This document shows positions 26,084 through 35,506 of a DNA stretch of 48,097 nucleotides, piece after piece. Numbering within the stretch: the stretch's first letter is position 1; each line of letters begins with the position of its first letter. Source of the DNA: DATGZX01 sp035296965. Its GTDB lineage: Bacteria > Planctomycetota > Planctomycetia > Gemmatales > Gemmataceae. The stretch spans positions 1 through 48,097 of the forward strand of contig DATGZX010000179.1 in assembly GCA_035296965.1 (NCBI GenBank), in the 5' to 3' direction. The position numbers and the translations under genes are program-made. The notes under the pieces are model-generated. The model was not told the origin of the DNA, did no database searches, and saw nothing but the letters and a program-made list of their open reading frames with translations.

Positions 26084-26224
26084 ATGCCCGACTGCGACGA
26101 CAGTCCGCTGCCCTATTGGAAGGCCCCGTTCTTTCGCGAGGGCAACTGGCGCGTCGCCAGCGATTTCCTAAGCCCTTCTAAACCGAAAGTGATTCGCTGC
26201 CGACCTTCACTTGCTTTGAAATGA
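26084..26224 (+). CDS. possible small ORF of unknown function
   Basis: 46 codons (MPDCDDSPLPYWKAPFF...), directly downstream of the HEPN-like remnant. The composition is protein-like (YWKAPFFREGNWRVASDF) but there is no clear ribosome site, so it may be a leftover of a decayed gene. Confidence 0.2.
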   Translation: MPDCDDSPLPYWKAPFFREGNWRVASDFLSPSKPKVIRCRPSLALK

Positions 26225-26282
26225 GTCGGCCGGCTGCTGCCTGCGCGGGCAGACCGTCAGTACCTCGCTTACAAACCAGGAT

Positions 26283-26489
26283 CTATCGGTGGACAATAGC
26301 GATGAAGAGGTCCACAAAGATGCACAATGCTAGCAGAAGAAACCCTGCCAGCCAGACAAGTAATGCAAGGGAGACGCCCTTGCTGGCGACTGGATCTGTG
26401 GTTTCCGCGCTCTGTGCAGATTGAAGGGCGCTTTCCTCAGGCTGCCCGCGCTCGGGCAGAACGTGTGCTTGATGTCGAACAAATCCCAT
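26283..26489 (-). CDS. small single-pass membrane protein
   Basis: 68 residues from ATG 26489 (GGCGG about 9 bases upstream; a GTG at 26498 is also possible). The N-terminal 40 residues are polar and Gln/Ser/Glu-rich; one strong TM helix (LALLVWLAGFLLLALCIFV) is followed by DLFIAIVHR. It begins 18 bp after the isomerase stop, so it should be the last gene of the dxr - rseP - isomerase unit. Function unknown. Confidence 0.55.
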   Translation of the reverse strand: MGFVRHQAHVLPERGQPEESALQSAQSAETTDPVASKGVSLALLVWLAGFLLLALCIFVDLFIAIVHR

Positions 26490-26507
26490 GGAGGTCACCG
26501 CCTTTGC

Positions 26508-27476
26508 TCAATACCACCACGCCTGGCCCGGCTGCTCGCGCATGATAACCCCTTGCAGATAGGTCACCGCCTTGGTCAACCCCTCCTGCACGCTCATGTA
26601 GCTGTCTTCATGTTCAATCGAGAGCACGCTGTCGTAGCCTTTGCAGCGGAGCATGCTGACGAAAGGCTTCCAGAATTCGTCGCCGTGGCCGTAGCCGCAG
26701 GTGCGAAACACCCAGGAGCGCTGGGCCAGGTCGCCGTAACTCTTGGTGTCGAGGCCGCCGTTGACGCGCATGTTGTGAGCGTCGAGGCCGGTATCCTTGG
26801 CATGGACGTGGTAGATGGCGCCCGCATCGCCGAGCACGCGGGCCGCCTCCACGGGGTCGATCCCTTGCCAGAAGAAATGCGACGGATCGAAATTGGCGCC
26901 GAGATTGTCCCCGGCCAGCCGGCGCAGCTTGAGGATCGTCTCCGGGTTGTAGACCGAAAAACCAGGGTGCGCCTCGAGGGCGATGCGCACGCCTTCGTTG
27001 GCCGCCTCGAGGGATTTGCGTTTCCAGTATGGAACGAGAACTTCGTTCCACTGGTACTCCAGCATGTGCGGATATTCAGGCGGCCACGCGCAGGTCACCC
27101 AGTTGGGGGTCTTGTCGCCGGCCGCGCCGCCTGGGCAACCGCTAAAGGTGCAGACCACGTTCACGCCGAGCCGGGGCGCCAGCCGGACAGCGATATCCTG
27201 GGCGCGCTCGTGGGCGCGGGCCACGGCCGGGTCCGGATGCACTGGGTTGCCGTGGCAGGAAAGGGCACTGATAACCAGTCCCCGGCTGGCCACGTCGTCC
27301 TTGATGCGCTGTTGTAGGGCGGGGTCGGCAAGGGCCGCCTCGGCGCCAAGCAGCTTGCTGCCGGGATAAGGCCCGCATGGAAGTTCGATCGCTTCCAGGC
27401 CGAGCTGCCGGCAGGTATCGAGCGCCTTCTCCCAACCAAATGAGGCGATGGCGCTGCTCATGATGCCTAGTTTCAC
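26508..27476 (-). CDS. sugar phosphate isomerase/epimerase (AP endonuclease 2-like TIM barrel)
   Basis: 322 residues. The start is the GTG at 27476 (VKLGIMSSAIASFGW), 16 bp after the rseP stop; the open frame to 27575 is antisense-like sequence inside rseP. The xylose-isomerase-like TIM barrel is seen in the metal-site strands: LEAIELPCG, VISALSCHGNP, VVCTFSG, IALEAHPG (Glu/His), GANFDPSHFFWQG (Asp/His), IYHVHAKDTG (His) and VLSIEHED (Glu). No signal peptide. The family isomerises or epimerises sugars or cyclitols; substrate unknown. Third gene of the operon. Confidence 0.9.
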   Translation of the reverse strand: MKLGIMSSAIASFGWEKALDTCRQLGLEAIELPCGPYPGSKLLGAEAALADPALQQRIKDDVASRGLVISALSCHGNPVHPDPAVARAHERAQDIAVRLAPRLGVNVVCTFSGCPGGAAGDKTPNWVTCAWPPEYPHMLEYQWNEVLVPYWKRKSLEAANEGVRIALEAHPGFSVYNPETILKLRRLAGDNLGANFDPSHFFWQGIDPVEAARVLGDAGAIYHVHAKDTGLDAHNMRVNGGLDTKSYGDLAQRSWVFRTCGYGHGDEFWKPFVSMLRCKGYDSVLSIEHEDSYMSVQEGLTKAVTYLQGVIMREQPGQAWWY

Positions 27477-27492
27477 AGGCGCACCACTCGGG

Positions 27493-29739
27493 CTAGAAAA
27501 AGCGGGCGATGTCGATCCAGAACGTGAAGACCACCAGTAAGAGGATGACGGCCAAGCCCACAATCGTCGCGCCACTGCGTATCGATTCGGAAGCTGGGAT
27601 ACCGCGGATTTTCTCGTAGATCAAGAAGACCATATGTCCGCCGTCCAGGATCGGGATCGGCAGGAAATTGATAACAGCCAGATTCACGCTGATCACGCCT
27701 AGGAAGAAGACAAAGGTCCAGATTCCGTCCATCACGGCACCGTAGGCAGCCGCAAAGATCATGATCGGTCCGCCCACGCTCTTGGCGGGCGAAACGCGAC
27801 TGGTAGCGATGGCCCGCAGGCTCTGATACATCTGAACGACGAAAGAATACGTGCGCTCCAGACCCAAGACCACGGCCTGGCCAATGTTGTCTGCCTTCTG
27901 CAGGATGAGTTCAGCCTGGAAGACCACGCCACGGTCGGAGTTCGCCCACGTGGTGTCGGGAACAGCGGTAACTTCCAACTCCTGCAGCTGACCGTCGCGT
28001 TCGATGCGCAGGTTGACCTTTTTGAAGGACACCACGCTCTGCAGATGATACATGGTCTCAGCCCATTGGTCGGAATCGAGGGGCTGCCATTTACCGGGCT
28101 GACTCTGGCCGGGCACCTTGCCTGGCTCTTCGAAGCGGATCGCCTTGACGACGTCGCCGTGCTTGAGGCCGGCGCTCCAGGCGGGGCTTGTTTGCCCGTC
28201 CGGCATTTGCTCATTGACCGCCTCGATCGTCGTCTGGATCTGGTAGGCCAGGCCCAATCCGGGGATAGGCGTTGGCGCCTGCGCGCTGAATGGCACTTCC
28301 TGATCGAAGCGCCAACGATCGTCCCAGGTCAATTCAAGTGTGACATCCTGGCCGCGCTCCGCGTGCTTCTCCGTGCGCGGCACGACCAGGGTGACCTTCT
28401 TGGGCCCTTCTTTCCGCAGAGCCCACTGCTGCAACTCGTAGGGGAGCCGGAGGGGGTCCAGATCCTTGACCGTCTTCACGTCCGGCGGAACTGGCTTGTT
28501 GCGTGACGAGACATAGCGGGTCTTGCTGCCGTCCGTTTCCGTGACTTCCACCTGATCGATGATATCGCCTTCCGTGATTCCTTGACTGACGTCGCGGGCG
28601 ATGACGCCGGCAGCGGCCGCGGGGGACTGGTCGCGCACTGCGGTGATTTGCCCCATGCGCATGCGCATGCCGAAAGCGTATTGATAGGCCGGAGGCACCT
28701 CGATATCGACCAGCTTCTCCCCGCCCTGAGCGTCGTGCCGGCGAACGCGCATGATCATAGCCTTGCCTTCGAGGAGCACGAGACGCCGCTCGAACTGCAA
28801 GCGATCGTGCTCGATGGAGGTAACCTGACCTCCGTTGCCGGGGTCCGTGGTGGCAATGACCTTGTCGCCAAGCTCGAAGGGCGGGCTGGCCTGGGCAGCC
28901 GCGCTTGTTTGCAGGACCGGTGGGATGCTGCCGCGCATTCGTTTGGGCATCAATTTCAGCCCGGAAGGCGGTGCAATGCCGATAACAGGGCGCGAATCCT
29001 TGTCCTCGCGGCGCGGCTCGATGGTGGTCTGTTCGATTTTGCCCGGCTGATCGGGCAGTTGATAGACGAGCGTGAGCTTCTGACCCTTGGAAGAAAACAT
29101 GACCGCCGGCATCAAATCGTCAAAATAGGGGCGCTGCACATTGCCGATTTGCAGGATGACCGCGCCGCTGGGCACGCCTTTGCGCCACGCCGGCGAACCC
29201 GCATCGACCGTGCCGGCCACTCCCGGCTGCCGGTCCACGCCGTGCAGCATGTACACCAGGATGAAGCAGACAATGCCCAGGATGATGTTCATGGTCACGC
29301 CCGCGGAGATGATCGCCATGCGCTGCCACACCGATTTGTTCTTGAACGAGCGCGGGTCGTCATCCCCCTCTTCGCTTTCGGCGCCTTCGCCGACCATCTT
29401 GACATAGCCGCCCAGAGGGACCCAGGCGATTTTGTAAAGAGTCTCGCCCCTGCGAAAGCTGCAACCCGGAATGGCGGGGCCAAAGCCAATGCTGAATACT
29501 TCCACATGCACGTCACACCACTTGGCCACGAGGAAATGGCCGAGTTCGTGGAAGAAGATGACAAAGCCGAGGCCAACGCCGACGATCGCCAGGCCCACAA
29601 GACGATCGATCCCGAAGTAAGTGAAAAGCCAGTACAGGGCAATGGCGCCCAGGGCAACGGTGGTTCCTAGGCGCAGCAGTCGAAAATCAGCCGGGGGTTG
29701 CGACCCGGCCGCTCCGTTTTGCGGCCGCGGTTGATCCAT
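27493..29739 (-). CDS. rseP: RseP-type site-2 intramembrane protease with PDZ-like domains
   Basis: 748 residues, longer than the roughly 450 of Escherichia coli RseP. The start at 29739 (MDQPRPQNG) has CGGAGCGAAG before it. TM at about 25-45 and 46-75; the zinc motif HELGH at 64-68 (FFHELGHFLVAKW) and the third ligand Asp699 in IPILDGGHMVFLIYEKIRG. IAWVPLGGYVKM is the conserved beta-loop. Between are at least two, probably three, PDZ-like modules (VAGTVDAGSPAWRKGVPSG, ITAVRDQSPAAAAGVIARD, DGQTSPAWSAGLKHGD), explaining the extra length. Final TMs near 640-665 and 715-745. RseP releases sigma factors by cutting anti-sigma factors within the membrane. It is 23 bp downstream of dxr, a linkage common in bacteria. 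Confidence 0.93.
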   Translation of the reverse strand: MDQPRPQNGAAGSQPPADFRLLRLGTTVALGAIALYWLFTYFGIDRLVGLAIVGVGLGFVIFFHELGHFLVAKWCDVHVEVFSIGFGPAIPGCSFRRGETLYKIAWVPLGGYVKMVGEGAESEEGDDDPRSFKNKSVWQRMAIISAGVTMNIILGIVCFILVYMLHGVDRQPGVAGTVDAGSPAWRKGVPSGAVILQIGNVQRPYFDDLMPAVMFSSKGQKLTLVYQLPDQPGKIEQTTIEPRREDKDSRPVIGIAPPSGLKLMPKRMRGSIPPVLQTSAAAQASPPFELGDKVIATTDPGNGGQVTSIEHDRLQFERRLVLLEGKAMIMRVRRHDAQGGEKLVDIEVPPAYQYAFGMRMRMGQITAVRDQSPAAAAGVIARDVSQGITEGDIIDQVEVTETDGSKTRYVSSRNKPVPPDVKTVKDLDPLRLPYELQQWALRKEGPKKVTLVVPRTEKHAERGQDVTLELTWDDRWRFDQEVPFSAQAPTPIPGLGLAYQIQTTIEAVNEQMPDGQTSPAWSAGLKHGDVVKAIRFEEPGKVPGQSQPGKWQPLDSDQWAETMYHLQSVVSFKKVNLRIERDGQLQELEVTAVPDTTWANSDRGVVFQAELILQKADNIGQAVVLGLERTYSFVVQMYQSLRAIATSRVSPAKSVGGPIMIFAAAYGAVMDGIWTFVFFLGVISVNLAVINFLPIPILDGGHMVFLIYEKIRGIPASESIRSGATIVGLAVILLLVVFTFWIDIARFF

Positions 29740-29762
29740 ATCTTCGCTCCGTGCAGATGAGT

Positions 29763-30929
29763 TTATATTTGCCAACGCGCTACCTCCTGCCGCGCCCAAT
29801 GATCGACGGCGACCAGTTCGCCAAGGGTCGGCCGGGCGCTATAGTGATGATTCTCGAGTACAGCGCGGCAGACCCTGCTAATATCCAGAAAGCGGAGTCC
29901 ACCTTCGAGGAACCTGCCGACCGCTGCCTCGTTCGCGGCGTTGAGCACCGCACCGCAGGTTCCGCCTCGGCGGGCAACTTCATACCCTAATTGTATCGCA
30001 GGGAAAGTCTCGTGATCGGGTTGTTCGAAATGCCAGGCTCCCAGTTCCCGCCAGTTCAAGCGCCGCGCGGGCCCCGCACAGCGCTCCGGGTACGTGAGCG
30101 CATACTGGATGGGCAGACGCATATCAGGCGGCGACAGCTGAGCCAGCACGGAGCCATCCTTGAATTCGACGAAGGAGTGGATGACCGATTCGGGGTGAAT
30201 GATCACCTCGATGCGCTCGGGGGGCAAATCGAAGAGCCAGCGCGCTTCGATTATCTCGAGTGCCTTGTTCATGAGCGTGGCGGAATCGATGGTGATCTTT
30301 GGCCCCATGCGCCAGGTCGGATGCCGCAATGCTTCCTCCACCGACACGCATGCCAGGTCGGCCGCCTTGCGGCCGCGGAACGGTCCGCCGCTGGCCGTCA
30401 GCACCACGCGCTCTACCTCGTCCGGCTTGCTCCCCTGCAGCGCCTGAAAGATAGCGCTATGCTCGCTGTCGACAGGCAAAATGCGTACGCCGCGCCGCCT
30501 GGCGAGATCCAGGACCAGCGGGCCGGCCATGACCAAGGTTTCCTTGTTGGCGACGGCCACCATCTTACCTGCCTCGAGGGCGTTCCAGGTGCCCATCAGA
30601 CCGGCAGCTCCGACAATCGCCGTGACCACTAGCTCCACCTCTGGGTCGGTCACCATCCGGGAGATGCCGTCCTCGCCACAGAGAAGCTGGGTGGCTTGGG
30701 GTAGCCGGGCGGGATCGAGTCGTTCTCGCGCTCTGGCATCGGTCACGGTTACCCAGCGCGGTTTCAAGCGCCTGGCCTGGTCGAACAGGCTTTCCCAGCT
30801 GCCGTGCGCACTTAAACCGACAGCTTCCAGCCGATCATCAAGGCGTTCGATGACCTCCAGGCAGTTCGTGCCGATCGAGCCGGTCGAGCCAAGCACGACA
30901 ACGCGGCGGCGGGTGGGCTTCGCTGCCAT
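29763..30929 (-). CDS. dxr: 1-deoxy-D-xylulose 5-phosphate reductoisomerase
   Basis: 388 residues; start at 30929 (MAAKPTRRRVVVLGSTGSIG) puts the NADPH-binding GSTGSIG in its usual N-terminal place. Further marks are VVTAIVGAAGL, AVANKETLVMAG, the metal-binding PVDSEHSAIFQAL (Asp and Glu), TASGGPFRG, HPTWRMGPKITIDSATLMNKALEIIEA (shown in part) and IIHPESVIHSFVEF, followed by the C-terminal GAVLNAANEAAV helix. It makes 2-C-methyl-D-erythritol 4-phosphate in the MEP isoprenoid pathway. Length is that of the family. First gene of a four-gene operon with rseP. Confidence 0.97.
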   Translation of the reverse strand: MAAKPTRRRVVVLGSTGSIGTNCLEVIERLDDRLEAVGLSAHGSWESLFDQARRLKPRWVTVTDARARERLDPARLPQATQLLCGEDGISRMVTDPEVELVVTAIVGAAGLMGTWNALEAGKMVAVANKETLVMAGPLVLDLARRRGVRILPVDSEHSAIFQALQGSKPDEVERVVLTASGGPFRGRKAADLACVSVEEALRHPTWRMGPKITIDSATLMNKALEIIEARWLFDLPPERIEVIIHPESVIHSFVEFKDGSVLAQLSPPDMRLPIQYALTYPERCAGPARRLNWRELGAWHFEQPDHETFPAIQLGYEVARRGGTCGAVLNAANEAAVGRFLEGGLRFLDISRVCRAVLENHHYSARPTLGELVAVDHWARQEVARWQI

Positions 30930-31353
30930 GGTAGAAGGGGACAGGGGCACCAACCACCCGGGGATAGAGTTGAGAAACGGCCAGCAACAACAGAGCAATT
31001 CTGCCGGCCGTGCGTCAGGGCCTTTCTGCGGGCACGGGAGTTGGGTTATTCTAGTGTTAGAAGGACAAACACCGCAACTTGAGTTCTGACCATCGGTTGA
31101 TTCCGGACAACCACAGGGGGTGGGTATTACTCAAGCCCTGCACACGATGGCGCCAGCGCATACGGTTTCATCGCCCTGCCGATCGTGACCGGAGGGTCTA
31201 TGCTGCGGCGCCACCTGGACGCAGGGTCGCGAACGAATTGTTGCAATCAGGCGTAAAGACACCTAGAATGTGGGAACAGCAGCCCCTTTGGCTCCGTACC
31301 TCCGGGTTCTTTTTGCCTCTCCCACCCGGCTTTGGATCAGGTCTTAGTAAGCC
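30930..31353. other. intergenic region between divergent operons
   Basis: About 420 bases between the dxr start (minus) and the DUF4129 operon (plus). It must contain both promoters. No protein-like frame, repeat or RNA gene stood out. Confidence 0.4.
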
Positions 31354-32748
31354 ATGATGAAGAACCAGCGCTGGTTGTTCCTGTACGTAGTCACGGGTCT
31401 GGTACTTTGCGCGCCTCACGGATTTGGCCAGGCCGGCGATGAATTTGGGATTTCTCAGGAGACATTGAACCGCTCGCACCATCCATTCGACTTTCCTCAG
31501 GGCGATCCTAACGATCTCATGCTGAAACGTCTTCAGGGAAAGCTGACCCTGGAGCAGCTCAACAAGATCCTGGAAAAGTACAGGAAAGAGAACTCAATCA
31601 CCCCTGAAGAATTCGCCAAGGTCTTGAGCGGTCTAAAGATGGATCCGAAGGACCCCAGTCTGCCGAAGGGGTTGGGGCAGCTTCTCGAAAGGATGAAGGA
31701 TCCCGACCGGGCCAAGAACCTTTCGGTGCAAGAACTCAAAGACCTGGCGCAAAAACTGGGGAAAGCTCAGCCGGGAGGGCTCTCGGGCAATGAACAGTCG
31801 CAGCCGCCCGAAGCGAAGTCTTCGAGGGGTGGAGGAGACCAGGGGTCGGAGCAAGACCCAGCCGCCGGGCAGCCGGGCGCGGAATCTAAAGCGCGCGCAG
31901 CACCCGCGGATTCGGAAGAGGTTCAAGCCGACTCACCATTAGCGCGGCGTCTGCTGGAATACGCCACGAAGCTCGATCCTGCTCTGCAGAAGTCTCCCGC
32001 GCTGAAGAAGGCATTGAGCGATTTAAGCCAATATGCAGGTCAACAAGATCCACGCTGGCAGAAGATGTCGAAAGGCATGCAGGGGATGGAGGAAAAACTC
32101 GGGGGCTTGGTTCAGTCACTCCACCTCGATCATCTTCCCGATATCAAGGGATTTTCATGGCCCGGCAGTTTTAATCCGAACGTGCTTCCGCCGTTGCGGG
32201 TGCCGGAGAGAGTCCTGTCCGACGTCGGCAATTCTGCTCCGATCGATAGCGGCACCAACCCGGCCTCCGCCGGGGCGCAGAGCTGGCAAGTCCTCTTGGT
32301 CCTTGGCGGACTCCTGGGAATCGTGTTGCTTTTCTGGAGAATCCTGACGCAGGCCCGACACAAAGACGCGGACGCTGCCGACCAGGGCTGGCATTTGGGC
32401 CCCTGGCCCGTCGATCCAGCTGCGGTGGCTACGCGGGAGGACCTTGTCCGCGCATTCGAATACCTTTCGGTCCTCTCGCTTGGACCGGATGCCCGAAATT
32501 GGAACCACAGGGCCATCGCCGAGCGACTAAGGGATCGAGACGCGCTGTCGGTCGGTCACGCTATGGTTCGAGACACTGGCCGGGGCGACTCGGCCGGTGC
32601 GGTCGACACGAGTCTCGCGGTGGTATACGAATTGACAGATCTCTACGAACGCGCGCGCTACGCTCCTCCGAGCGACCTTCTGCCCGACGAGGAGTTGGCT
32701 GTTGCCCGGCGGGACCTCTGTCTCTTGGCCGGGGTGAGTGCTGCATGA
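31354..32748 (+). CDS. DUF4129-type membrane protein, first gene of MoxR/DUF58 operon
   Basis: 464 residues with a signal peptide (about 1-25, ending GFGQA). Residues 30-140 are helical and charged (LTLEQLNKILEKYRKENSITPEEF), 140-195 low-complexity, then one TM at about 310-331 (VLLVLGGLLGIVLLFWRIL). The C-terminal cytoplasmic part (about 345-464) has the DUF4129 hallmark YELTDLYERARYAPPSDLLPD. DUF4129 proteins occur with MoxR, DUF58 and transglutaminase genes and are thought to take part in envelope assembly. The stop overlaps the next start (ATGA at 32745-32748). Function in the operon is inferred from context. Confidence 0.75.
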   Translation: MMKNQRWLFLYVVTGLVLCAPHGFGQAGDEFGISQETLNRSHHPFDFPQGDPNDLMLKRLQGKLTLEQLNKILEKYRKENSITPEEFAKVLSGLKMDPKDPSLPKGLGQLLERMKDPDRAKNLSVQELKDLAQKLGKAQPGGLSGNEQSQPPEAKSSRGGGDQGSEQDPAAGQPGAESKARAAPADSEEVQADSPLARRLLEYATKLDPALQKSPALKKALSDLSQYAGQQDPRWQKMSKGMQGMEEKLGGLVQSLHLDHLPDIKGFSWPGSFNPNVLPPLRVPERVLSDVGNSAPIDSGTNPASAGAQSWQVLLVLGGLLGIVLLFWRILTQARHKDADAADQGWHLGPWPVDPAAVATREDLVRAFEYLSVLSLGPDARNWNHRAIAERLRDRDALSVGHAMVRDTGRGDSAGAVDTSLAVVYELTDLYERARYAPPSDLLPDEELAVARRDLCLLAGVSAA

Positions 32749-34190
32749 AGAGATCTGCTGCCTGGACTGCGTGGCTGCTGGTCTGCGTCGCCATGCACGC
32801 AACCCTCCCGTCCCTGCGGGGCCAGCAGGAAAACCTCAGACTGAAGCAGGGTACCCATCTCTTTCGCCAGCTCCTTTATCAAGCAGCCATTAAGCCTCTG
32901 AAGAGCCTTCAGGACCTGGCGGGCGACGAGGACCAGAAGCTCCTCATCCTATTGGGTGAAACGAAATTCCTTGACGATACCGACTTCCATCTCGCTGACT
33001 GGGTCAGCAAAGGCGGGGCTGTCTTGATCGCGACGGACCGCGATGCCAATGGATCAAGCCTGAAGCCGTTTGCCACCGAGCTAGTGGGTGATCGCGTAGA
33101 AATCTCGGTCGACGATCCGGCCTGCTACAGGGATTCAAAAGATTGCATGCTGGTCAGATCGACACGCGCTGGAGAGCCGGTTTTCAAGGAACTGAAACGC
33201 GTCGCGACGAACATTTCCGGCTATGCGGTTCTTCCAGGGGGTTCTCGGCTCCCAGGGGGACTCCACGTCTTCGCGGAGTTCCCCCCCGGGGCCTACATCG
33301 TCCCTAGATTCCGCCATGCGTACGGGCGGATGGCCTTCGCCATCGGTGGCCAATGGGAAAGAGGGCGCGTCTTCTTCCTTGCAGATCACAGCCTTTTCAT
33401 CAATAGCATGCTGCTCCAGGAGGACAATGATAACCTCGAATTTGCCAGCAATTGCATCGAGTGGCTGAAAGACAACGGCCAACGAAAGCAAGTTCTCTTT
33501 TACGAGGAAGGCAAGGTCCAAACGGATTTCAACATCCCTCTCAAATTGATCCCGCCGCCTGCACTGCCGCCGCCAGAGCAGCTCGTGGCCGCCATGGATC
33601 AGGCGCTCGCGGGGATCGAGGAAGAGAATGGCTTTAACAGGCTGCTCATCAACTTGATCGCCGGAACCCGGCTGGACTGGCGTCTCATGTTCGTGATCCT
33701 AACCGCAGGCCTGTGTGCCTTCCTCCTTTCGCGCCTTGCCCTGGCCAGGCAGCACAGAGAACCCGGTGTTCCCCTGCTGGCTTCCGGATTGACGCAACTG
33801 GTCCCCGCGGTCGAAGTCCTCGATCAGCGTCACCGGACGATGCTGCGTGAAGGAAACTTCTTCGAAGTCGCCCAGCAGCATGCGCGGCAGGGCTTCGGAA
33901 CGATCCTGGGAGCGCCTCTCACGCCGGGGGCAACGGCAGGGGAAAGGAGCCTGTCGCAGCCACCGCCCCTGCAGATGCGCGGCAGCTTGTGGCAACGCTG
34001 GAGCCTGAACCGGTTGGTCCGGCGTTTATGGGGCTTGGCTTACGTCGGCCAGCCCCGGCCGATCTCCTTGCGCAAGTGGCGGCGGATCGAAGAAGACGTT
34101 CGCGACCTGCAGGCCGCACTCCGCGACGGCACGATCCAGGTCGCTTGGCCAAGCCCCGGCGCGCCGGCGCCCGGCCGGCGGCAGATTTGA
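32745..34190 (+). CDS. DUF4350-like membrane protein
   Basis: 481 residues. Signal-type N-terminus (about 1-25). The first half contains LLILLGETKFLDDTDF, LADWVSKGGAVLIATDRD and GGQWERGRVFFLADHSLFINSMLLQ, the pattern of DUF4350, a ThuA/GATase-like Rossmann domain. One TM at about 313-332 (LMFVILTAGLCAFLLSRLAL) precedes a cytoplasmic tail of 150 residues with Arg/Pro-rich sequence (RKWRRIEEDVRDLQAAL). DUF4350 is a usual partner of DUF4129, MoxR and DUF58 in operons. Overlaps the preceding gene by four bases; the MoxR gene follows after 86 bp. Confidence 0.75.
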   Translation: MKRSAAWTAWLLVCVAMHATLPSLRGQQENLRLKQGTHLFRQLLYQAAIKPLKSLQDLAGDEDQKLLILLGETKFLDDTDFHLADWVSKGGAVLIATDRDANGSSLKPFATELVGDRVEISVDDPACYRDSKDCMLVRSTRAGEPVFKELKRVATNISGYAVLPGGSRLPGGLHVFAEFPPGAYIVPRFRHAYGRMAFAIGGQWERGRVFFLADHSLFINSMLLQEDNDNLEFASNCIEWLKDNGQRKQVLFYEEGKVQTDFNIPLKLIPPPALPPPEQLVAAMDQALAGIEEENGFNRLLINLIAGTRLDWRLMFVILTAGLCAFLLSRLALARQHREPGVPLLASGLTQLVPAVEVLDQRHRTMLREGNFFEVAQQHARQGFGTILGAPLTPGATAGERSLSQPPPLQMRGSLWQRWSLNRLVRRLWGLAYVGQPRPISLRKWRRIEEDVRDLQAALRDGTIQVAWPSPGAPAPGRRQI

Positions 34191-34276
34191 ATTGGCTTTT
34201 GCCGCAGTAACTTACAAGCGCGGTCGGCGTGGGCGGGCACTGTTAGAATACGTGAAAAGATGAACAGATACTTGCT

Positions 34277-35296
34277 ATGACTCGCACTCAAATAACTCGT
34301 GAGACTCCTATGACGGTCAGGGTCGAATCCAATTCAGATGGCACCACAATTCGCGAACTGGCAGAGCGTCTGCGCGTCTTGCGCGACAAGACCGTCGCCG
34401 AGGTAGGCCGCGTCGTCGTCGGCATGGAATCCGTCACCCTCCAGTTCCTGGTCGCCCTGCTGGCAGGCGGACACGTTCTTCTCGAAGGCGTACCGGGAGT
34501 CGCGAAGACGACCCTTTCCAAGACCTTCGCCAGCATCCTGGGCATCCATTATCAGCGGCTGCAGTTTACTCCCGACCTGCTCCCTTCCGACGTGACCGGC
34601 ACCTACATCTTCGATCGCAAGCAAAACGATTTCGTCCTGCGCAAGGGTCCGGTCTTCTGCAATATCCTCCTCGCCGACGAGGTGAATCGAGCTCCCGCCA
34701 AGACGCAATCGGCCCTTCTCGAGGCGATGCAGGAGAACCAGGTCACAATTGAGGGCACCACGCTGCCTTTGCCCCAACCGTTTATGGTGCTGGCGACAGA
34801 GAACCCGGTGGAACAAGAAGGCGTCTATCGCTTGCCCGAGGCGCAGCTCGACCGCTTCTTGTTGCGCGTGTCCATGGGCTACCCCGTCCACGACCGCGAA
34901 GTCGAGATGCTCAAGCTGCACAGCCGGCCCGTGGGCGACGTCGAAGCCTTGTTCTCCGCGGAATTGATTCTCGAACTGCAACGGCAACTGGCCGACGTGC
35001 ATGGCAGCGATGGCTTGCTTCATTATATCGTCGATCTCGCGGAAGCCAGCCGGGCGCATCCCGACCTGGCTTTGGGTGCCAGCCCGCGGGCGGCTCTCTG
35101 CCTGCTACGCTGCGCTCGCGCACGCGCCCTCCTCGACGGCCGGCACTACTTCACGCATGAAGACGTGCATGCCGTCGCGCTCGGGGTGCTCGGCCATCGC
35201 CTGATCGTTCGCCCCGAGGCCGAGGTGGATGGCAAACAGGTCGCCGAGGTTGTCGCCGAACTCCTGAATTCGGTTGCGGTTCTGGAAACCAACTGA
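34277..35296 (+). CDS. MoxR-family AAA+ ATPase
   Basis: 339 residues from ATG 34277, or 328 from ATG 34310 (MTVRVESN); neither has a strong ribosome site. Walker A GVPGVAKTT at 71-79, LQFTPDLLPSDVTGTYIFD, Walker B ILLADEVNRAPAKTQSALLEAM, sensor 1 VLATENP, arginine finger region LPEAQLDRF and sensor 2 GASPRAAL. MoxR ATPases are chaperone-like, and act with von Willebrand-domain partners, here the DUF58 protein that follows. Confidence 0.95.
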   Translation: MTRTQITRETPMTVRVESNSDGTTIRELAERLRVLRDKTVAEVGRVVVGMESVTLQFLVALLAGGHVLLEGVPGVAKTTLSKTFASILGIHYQRLQFTPDLLPSDVTGTYIFDRKQNDFVLRKGPVFCNILLADEVNRAPAKTQSALLEAMQENQVTIEGTTLPLPQPFMVLATENPVEQEGVYRLPEAQLDRFLLRVSMGYPVHDREVEMLKLHSRPVGDVEALFSAELILELQRQLADVHGSDGLLHYIVDLAEASRAHPDLALGASPRAALCLLRCARARALLDGRHYFTHEDVHAVALGVLGHRLIVRPEAEVDGKQVAEVVAELLNSVAVLETN

Positions 35297-35506
35297 GTTT
35301 CAAGAACGGGACGGCGCCTGGCATTCTGCACGAGGAGCCGTCCTTCTCTCGACGAATCTTCTGCGACATCTGACATGAATGAGTTCGTAGTTCCGGCTTT
35401 AGCCGGCAAGGCCACCTGAAGACGTGCCCACGACCTCATGACAGGATGCATGCCGTAGCACCAGGTTGCTCTCGAAGCTGCGCTCGTGGGCTGGGGCCGT
35501 TCAAAG
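35297..35506. other. gap within the MoxR/DUF58 operon, with a small hairpin
   Basis: 210 bases between the MoxR and DUF58 genes. Contains CCGGCT/AGCCGG at 35393-35398 with 35401-35406, a tight inverted repeat (TAGTTCCGGCTTTAGCCGG context), possibly a dispersed repeat. No gene seen. Confidence 0.4.

Noticed and set aside
28582..29670. 362-codon plus-strand frame opposite rseP
   Set aside because: His/Asp/Arg-rich translation without motifs; rseP on the other strand is certain.
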